From an uncultured Bacteroidales bacterium (GTDB lineage Bacteria > Bacteroidota > Bacteroidia > Bacteroidales > Bacteroidaceae): a stretch of DNA of 64,000 nucleotides. This document shows positions 59,691 through 64,000 of the stretch, in pieces. The translations under genes and the position numbers were made by a program. The DNA lies in NCBI GenBank assembly GCA_902782245.1, contig CACZMI010000001.1, positions 158,472 through 222,471 of the forward strand, given 5' to 3'. The stretch's first letter is position 1. Every line of letters begins with the position of its first letter. A model generated the notes under the pieces. That model was given only the letters and a program-made list of their open reading frames with translations. It was not told where the DNA came from and did not search any database.

Positions 59691-60277
59691 TATTTGTTTG
59701 TATTGATTTTGCTTGTTGTATCATTCCAGTCAGGAAGCGTATCCACAAGTTCAATGGCTTCCTCAGGAGTTTTTGCCACAGCCCACAGCTTCTTGAACAC
59801 GGGGTTCATGAAATGACGCTGCGCAGTACGGTCAAGCATATCAAGGAGAGGATCGTAATAGTTATCTGTGTTGAGAATAATGATGGGTTTTACGAAAAGT
59901 CCCAACATCTTCCAGGTAATGATTTCAAACAGTTCCTCAAAGGTTCCGGTTCCTCCGGGTAGGGCCACAACGGCATCGGCCATCTGGGCCATGCGGTTCT
60001 TGCGTTCATGCATGGTTGGGGTTATGATGACCTCAGTCAACCCCTCATGAAGCCAGCCGTTGTCGACCATGAACTGCGGTATGATGCCTATAGATATACC
60101 GCCGGCATCAAGGGCTCCGTTCTCGACGGCCGCCATAAGTCCGGTGCTTCCCGCACCTGACACAAGCCTCTTGCCGGATCTGGCTATAAGCCCGCCCAGT
60201 TCAAAGGCGGCATCCACGAAAACCTTCTCGGCATCGGCGCTGGATGCACCGTACACAACTACAGTCTTACGCTCCAT
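59690..60277 (-). CDS. LOG-family cytokinin riboside 5'-monophosphate phosphoribohydrolase-like protein
   Basis: About 195 residues from the ATG at 60277 (MERKTVVVYG); a TTG three codons upstream falls in the tandem repeat. The LOG/TIGR00730 Rossmann fold shows VVVYGASSADAEKVF, GLMAAVENGALDAGG, MHERKNRM and the hallmark PGGTGTFEELFEIITW (about 115-130). Bacterial LOG proteins cleave nucleoside 5'-monophosphates to the base and ribose 5-phosphate, so a nucleotide-salvage or detoxification role is more likely than cytokinin synthesis. The stop overlaps the DUF4271 start by 1 bp. The gene is downstream of ahcY, with the tandem repeat in between. Confidence 0.87.
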   Translation of the reverse strand: MERKTVVVYGASSADAEKVFVDAAFELGGLIARSGKRLVSGAGSTGLMAAVENGALDAGGISIGIIPQFMVDNGWLHEGLTEVIITPTMHERKNRMAQMADAVVALPGGTGTFEELFEIITWKMLGLFVKPIIILNTDNYYDPLLDMLDRTAQRHFMNPVFKKLWAVAKTPEEAIELVDTLPDWNDTTSKINTNK

Positions 60278-60281
60278 AACC

Positions 60282-60309
60282 CTCAATTCTCAATTCTCAA
60301 TTCTCAATT
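60282..60309. repeat. Four tandem copies of a 7-bp unit
   Basis: CTCAATT is repeated four times head to tail, without error, between the LOG gene and ahcY. The last copy runs into the ahcY stop codon (minus-strand unit AATTGAG). Confidence 0.9.
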
Positions 60310-61726
60310 AATATCTGTAGTGTTCTGCCTTGTAAGGACCTTCAACAGGTACGCCAATGTAATCAGCCTGTGCCTGGGTCAGTTTGGACAGATGTACGCC
60401 GATGCGCTCCAGGTGCAGGCGGGCAACCTCCTCGTCAAGATGCTTGGGCAGGCGGTATACATCTACCGGATACTGCTTGTTGAACAGTTCTATCTGGGCC
60501 AGAGTCTGGTTGGTGAAACTGTTGCTCATCACAAAGCTGGGGTGACCTGTTGCACAACCCAGATTAACCAGTCGGCCATCAGCCAACAGGATGATGCTGT
60601 GTCCGTCGGGGAAGAAGTAACGGTCCACCTGAGGCTTTACGTTCTGGCACTTTATGCCTGGTATCTTCTTGAGTTTGTCAACCTGAATCTCACTGTCAAA
60701 GTGGCCGATGTTGCAGACGATGGCCTGATCGGGCATTACCTTGAGGTGATCAGTTGTTATGACATCGATATTACCTGTTGTGGTTACGAATATGTTGCCA
60801 AGGGGTGCGGCCTCGTCCATGGTCACAACCTCATAACCTTCCATGGCAGCCTGAAGTGCGCAGATGGGGTCAATCTCGGTTACCAGCACGCGGGCTCCGT
60901 ATGAGCGCATGCTCTGGGCGCAGCCCTTGCCTACCTCACCGTAACCGGCCACGACGCAAACCTTACCGGCTATCATCACGTCGGTGGCGCGCTTGATACC
61001 GTCGGCAAGTGACTCGCGGCAACCGTACAGGTTGTCAAACTTGCTCTTGGTAACGGAATCATTCACGTTGAATGCGGGGAACAGGAGCTCACCGTTCTGC
61101 TGCATGCGGTACAGACGGTGTACGCCGGTAGTAGTCTCCTCACTCACTCCCTTTATGTTCTTGGCTATGTTCTGCCAGTAGGTGTTTCCCTTTACCTTGG
61201 CAACAGCTTTGAGTGCGGCCAGGAGTTCACGTTCATCGGCCGATTCAGCCTCATAATCCAGGGCCTTGGGGTCTTTCTCTCCCTTAACACCCAGATGTAT
61301 CATGAGAGTGGCGTCACCGCCGTCATCGACTATCATGTTGGGTCCTCCCTCGGGGAAATTCATGGCCTGAAGCGTGCACCACCAGTACTCCTGTGCGGTC
61401 TCGCCCTTCCAGGCAAATACTGCAGCACTGCCTGCGGCGGCAATGGCGGCTGCGGCATGATCCTGAGTGGAATATATGTTGCATGAGCACCAGCGGATAT
61501 CGGCACCCAACTCATGCAGAGTTTCTATAAGGACTGCTGTCTGGATGGTCATGTGCAGGGAACCCATAATGCGGGCACCCTTAAGAGGTTTTGTATCACG
61601 GTACTTGTCACGGAGAGCCATCAGACCGGGCATCTCCTTCTCGGCCATCTCAATCTCCTTACGGCCGAAATCAGCCAGATTAATGTCTGCCACCTTGTAC
61701 GGCAGGTTAGAATAAAGTTCGTTCAT
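60308..61726 (-). CDS. ahcY: S-adenosylhomocysteine hydrolase
   Basis: A 472-residue cytoplasmic enzyme that splits S-adenosylhomocysteine into adenosine and homocysteine and so keeps methyltransferases running. The substrate part has [16 protein letters not shown] (about 54-70) and [18 protein letters not shown]-binding is at [17 protein letters not shown] (about 245). [10 protein letters not shown] (about 345) and the C-terminal PYKAEHYRY tail, which reaches into the neighbouring subunit, are all intact. The length is normal. A -7 element lies 20 nt before the start. The LOG gene may share its transcript. Confidence 0.97.
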   Translation of the reverse strand: MNELYSNLPYKVADINLADFGRKEIEMAEKEMPGLMALRDKYRDTKPLKGARIMGSLHMTIQTAVLIETLHELGADIRWCSCNIYSTQDHAAAAIAAAGSAAVFAWKGETAQEYWWCTLQAMNFPEGGPNMIVDDGGDATLMIHLGVKGEKDPKALDYEAESADERELLAALKAVAKVKGNTYWQNIAKNIKGVSEETTTGVHRLYRMQQNGELLFPAFNVNDSVTKSKFDNLYGCRESLADGIKRATDVMIAGKVCVVAGYGEVGKGCAQSMRSYGARVLVTEIDPICALQAAMEGYEVVTMDEAAPLGNIFVTTTGNIDVITTDHLKVMPDQAIVCNIGHFDSEIQVDKLKKIPGIKCQNVKPQVDRYFFPDGHSIILLADGRLVNLGCATGHPSFVMSNSFTNQTLAQIELFNKQYPVDVYRLPKHLDEEVARLHLERIGVHLSKLTQAQADYIGVPVEGPYKAEHYRY

Positions 61727-61745
61727 ACTTAAATAATTGTGTCCG

Positions 61746-61753
61746 CAAAGTTA
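61746..61753 (-). promoter_or_regulatory. -7 element of ahcY
   Basis: TAACTTTG on the minus strand, a perfect consensus match, 20 nt before the ahcY start at 61726. Confidence 0.6.
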
Positions 61754-61795
61754 GCAAAAGTTCCCTAAAACAAGGTCTAAAGGCCAGGGACGAAA

Positions 61796-61826
61796 AAAAG
61801 GGTTGGCCATTTGGTCAACCCTTTTT
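61796..61826 (-). terminator. Terminator of rpsO
   Basis: GGGTTGGCC (61800-61808) pairs with GGTCAACCC (61813-61821) with one wobble. It is flanked by A and T runs, so it works for the minus-strand rpsO. Confidence 0.88.
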
Positions 61827-61840
61827 CTTCATCACTAGCC

Positions 61841-62110
61841 TTACTTACGCAGACCGAGAGCCTTAACGATGGCGCGGTAGCGCTCAATGTCTCTCTCCTT
61901 GAGGTAGTTGAGCAGTCTGCGACGCTTACCTACCAGCTGGGTCAGTGCCCTTTCAGTGCTATAATCCTTACGGTTCTCCTTAAGATGTTCCGTCAAATGG
62001 GAAATACGGTATGAGAACAAGGCTATCTGGGCTTCGGGTGAGCCAGTATCCGTGTTGGACTTTCCGTATTGTCCAAAGATCTCTTGTTTTTTCTCTTTGT
62101 CTAAATACAT
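61841..62110 (-). CDS. rpsO: 30S ribosomal protein S15
   Basis: An 89-residue protein, the standard length of S15, which binds 16S rRNA and the small-subunit platform. [30 protein letters not shown] and the [17 protein letters not shown] region are the family's RNA-binding blocks (GSPEAQ and the conserved arginines). It has its own -7 element (62148-62155) and terminator, and is divergent from typA. Confidence 0.98.
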   Translation of the reverse strand: MYLDKEKKQEIFGQYGKSNTDTGSPEAQIALFSYRISHLTEHLKENRKDYSTERALTQLVGKRRRLLNYLKERDIERYRAIVKALGLRK

Positions 62111-62147
62111 TTTCTTAAAAATAATGTGAAAACTCGTTTAGCGGGCG

Positions 62148-62155
62148 CAAAGATA
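62148..62155 (-). promoter_or_regulatory. -7 element of rpsO
   Basis: TATCTTTG on the minus strand, a perfect match, 38 nt before the rpsO start. Confidence 0.6.
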
Positions 62156-62193
62156 GAGCTTCTTTTTCAATGAAAAATCTGACATTTTTGCCG

Positions 62194-62201
62194 TAACTTT
62201 G
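62194..62201 (+). promoter_or_regulatory. -7 element of typA
   Basis: TAACTTTG, a perfect match, 24 nt before the typA start at 62226. An AAAAGGAA stretch precedes the ATG and could be a weak ribosome-binding site. Together with the element at 62148 it makes a divergent promoter pair. Confidence 0.6.
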
Positions 62202-62225
62202 CAGCCGATAAACAAAAGGAAAGAT

Positions 62226-63038
62226 ATGAATATAAGGAACATCGCTATTATTGCGCATGTAGATCATGGTAAGACAACACTGGTTGACAAGATGATGCTG
62301 GCCGGACACCTGTTCCGCGACAATCAGGCCAAAGGAGAACTTATGCTCGACAACAACGACCTGGAGCGCGAACGCGGCATAACCATCCTGTCCAAGAACG
62401 TATCTATTACTTATAAGGATACCAAGATTAACATCATTGACACTCCGGGACACTCCGATTTTGGCGGTGAGGTGGAGCGCGTGCTCAACATGGCCGATGG
62501 CTGCATCCTGCTGGTGGATGCATTTGAAGGCCCCATGCCTCAGACCCGCTTTGTTCTGCAGAAGGCTCTGCAGATAGGACTTAAGCCTATAGTAGTAGTA
62601 AATAAGGTAGATAAGCCCAACTGCCGCCCCGAGGAGGTTTACGAGATGGTGTTTGACCTTATGTTTGCACTTGATGCAACTGAGGACCAGCTGGATTTCC
62701 CCGTCCTGTACGGATCGGCCAAGCAGAACTGGATGAGCACCGACTGGAAACAGCCTACCGACAACATACTGCCTCTGCTGGATGCAATCATAGAGCATAT
62801 CCCCGCTCCCAAGCAGGAGGAGGGCACCCTGCAGATGCTTATCACTTCACTTGACTACTCATCATACACCGGACGTATTGCAGTGGGCCGAGTTAACCGC
62901 GGCACCCTGAGCGAGGGTATGACCTGCACTCTGGCTCACCGTGACGGCAGCAAGGAGAAGGTTAAGATCAAGGAACTCCATACATTTGAGGGAATGGGCC
63001 GCAAGCGTGTTGGGCCGCAAGCGTGTTCCCACAGTTGA
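62226..63038 (+). CDS. typA: TypA/BipA ribosome-associated GTPase, N-terminal part of a split gene
   Basis: This 270-codon frame holds the GTPase domain of Typ[20 protein letters not shown] (P-loop), [11 protein letters not shown] (switch I), [16 protein letters not shown] (G3), [13 protein letters not shown] (G4) and the start of domain II. TypA helps ribosome assembly and stress growth. The frame is broken by an exact 16-bp tandem duplication (GGGCCGCAAGCGTGTT at 62996-63011 and 63012-63027), after which it ends almost at once. Removing one copy reads [15 protein letters not shown], the expected sequence. The earlier TTG at 62199 is inside the promoter and not a real start. Confidence 0.9.
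   Translation: MNIRNIAIIAHVDHGKTTLVDKMMLAGHLFRDNQAKGELMLDNNDLERERGITILSKNVSITYKDTKINIIDTPGHSDFGGEVERVLNMADGCILLVDAFEGPMPQTRFVLQKALQIGLKPIVVVNKVDKPNCRPEEVYEMVFDLMFALDATEDQLDFPVLYGSAKQNWMSTDWKQPTDNILPLLDAIIEHIPAPKQEEGTLQMLITSLDYSSYTGRIAVGRVNRGTLSEGMTCTLAHRDGSKEKVKIKELHTFEGMGRKRVGPQACSHS
62996..63027 (+). repeat. 16-bp perfect tandem duplication breaking typA
   Basis: Two head-to-tail copies of GGGCCGCAAGCGTGTT. One copy restores a continuous TypA reading frame. Confidence 0.95.
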
Positions 63039-64000
63039 GGCCGGTGATATATGCGCCATAGTAGGTCTTGACAAGTTTGAGATTGGTGATACCATCTGCG
63101 ATGCAGAGAACCCTGATCCCCTGCCCCCTATCGCTATTGACGAGCCTACCATGAGTATGCTCTTCTCTATAAATGACTCACCTTTCTTTGGCAAGGAGGG
63201 TAAGTACGTTACATCACGTCACATTCAGGACCGTCTGAATCTGGAGCTTGACAAGAACCTGGCTCTGCGCGTACGCCGCACCGAGGAGGACGGCAAGTGG
63301 ATTGTATCGGGCCGTGGCGTGCTGCACCTTTCAATACTCATAGAGACCATGCGCCGTGAGGGCTACGAACTCCAGGTGGGTCAGCCTCAGGTAATCATGA
63401 AGGAGATAGACGGCCGCACCTGTGAGCCTATAGAGGAACTCACCATCAGCGTCCCTGAGGAGTTTGCCAGCAAGATGATTGACCTGGCCACCAAGCGCAA
63501 GGGCGAGATGACATCAATGGATACTCAGGGGGACCGTGTGGTGATTGTTTTCGACATACCTTCACGCGGTATCATCGGCCTTAGGACCAACGTACTCACA
63601 GCATCTCAGGGTGAAGCCGTGATGGCACACCGTTTCAAGGAGTATCAGCCCTACAAGGGTGACATAGAGCGCCGCACCAACGGATCGATGGTTGCAATGG
63701 AGACCGGTACCGTATTCGCATACGCGCTCGATAAACTGCAGGACCGCGGCAAGTTCTTTGTAAACCCGCAGGAACAGGTGTATGCAGGTCAGGTGGTAGG
63801 TGAGCACGTACATGAGAAGGATCTGGTCATCAATGTGACCAAGAGCAAGCAGCTTACCAACATGCGTGCCAGCGGCGCCGATGAAAAGGCCCACATAGCA
63901 CCTCCCGTGATATTTTCACTTGAGGAGGCTCTGGAGTACATCAAGAACGATGAGTACGTTGAGGTTACTCCCAAGAGCATGCGTATGCGCAAGATCATAC
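63013..64000 (+). CDS. typA: TypA/BipA C-terminal part of a split gene (runs off the window)
   Basis: The frame that opens inside the second copy of the duplication encodes the rest of domain II, the EF-G-like domains III and V, and the start of the TypA-specific C-terminal domain. Examples are [87 protein letters not shown]-like [14 protein letters not shown] and [18 protein letters not shown]. The gene continues past 64000 (MRMRKII). It has no start codon of its own at the break, so it depends on the upstream half being in frame. All visible TypA motifs downstream are intact, which argues that the gene is not decaying. Confidence 0.88.

Noticed and set aside
60320-60904. A 194-codon plus-strand frame opposite ahcY
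   Set aside because: It mirrors codon bias of the strongly supported ahcY gene and matches nothing recognisable.
1-64000. CRISPR array, transposase, integrase or prophage genes
   Set aside because: I found no regularly spaced direct repeats of CRISPR type and no recombinase, capsid or portal motifs in any frame.

Overview
The window is a stretch of a Bacteroidota chromosome, most likely order Bacteroidales (a gut or rumen, Prevotella/Bacteroides-like organism). Evidence: two SusC/SusD pairs, many exported glycoside hydrolases, Bacteroidota-only families (DUF4249, DUF4271, GSCFA), and promoters of the Bacteroidota type (TAnnTTTG at -7, sometimes TTTG/TTG about 20 bp upstream) with almost no Shine-Dalgarno sequences. 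Family names below come from motif recognition, not database searches.

Layout. 1-4.4 kb: a partial GH97 gene, tRNA-Phe, tRNA-Pro and a GH9 lipoprotein. 4.5-5.2 kb: a HAD phosphatase converging on a compact seven-gene minus-strand operon (12.9 to 5.2 kb). That operon encodes an exported alpha/beta hydrolase, UDP-glucose 4-epimerase, a GHMP sugar kinase resembling plant galacturonokinase, a sugar-1-phosphate nucleotidyltransferase, a GSCFA protein, a TonB-dependent receptor and a DUF4249 lipoprotein. 12.9-20.9 kb: GH51 arabinofuranosidase, a U32-family protein, a tRNA-dihydrouridine synthase and a GH95 gene, separated by palindromic intergenic repeats. 20.9-25.0 kb: a porin, xylulokinase and a GH8 exo-oligoxylanase, which together form a xylo-oligosaccharide module. 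25.2-27.5 kb: an orphan fasciclin (FAS1) protein.

29.4-55.2 kb is one minus-strand polysaccharide utilization locus. In transcription order it holds a cytoplasmic GH43, a four-repeat FAS1 lipoprotein, SusC-1, SusD-1, two more FAS1 lipoproteins, SusC-2, SusD-2, a 1380-residue secreted protein of unknown function, and two exported GH43 enzymes. An ECF sigma factor, a probable anti-sigma factor and a repeat-tailed periplasmic protein follow directly (29.4-27.6 kb). The enzymes point to arabinose- and xylose-containing plant glycans. The unusual feature is the number of FAS1 proteins woven into the SusCD system.

55.5-64 kb is housekeeping: tRNA-Gln, tyrS, tatD-like, yidD, rnpA, hemD, DUF4271, a LOG-family gene, ahcY, rpsO and the divergent typA, which runs off the end.

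Two genes, GH95 and typA, are each split by an exact short tandem duplication (13 bp and 16 bp). Removing one copy restores a perfect frame. Either these are recent mutations or, more likely, assembly artefacts. Small dispersed palindromic repeats cluster at gene ends, and two of them appear to supply the C-terminal codons of neighbouring genes.
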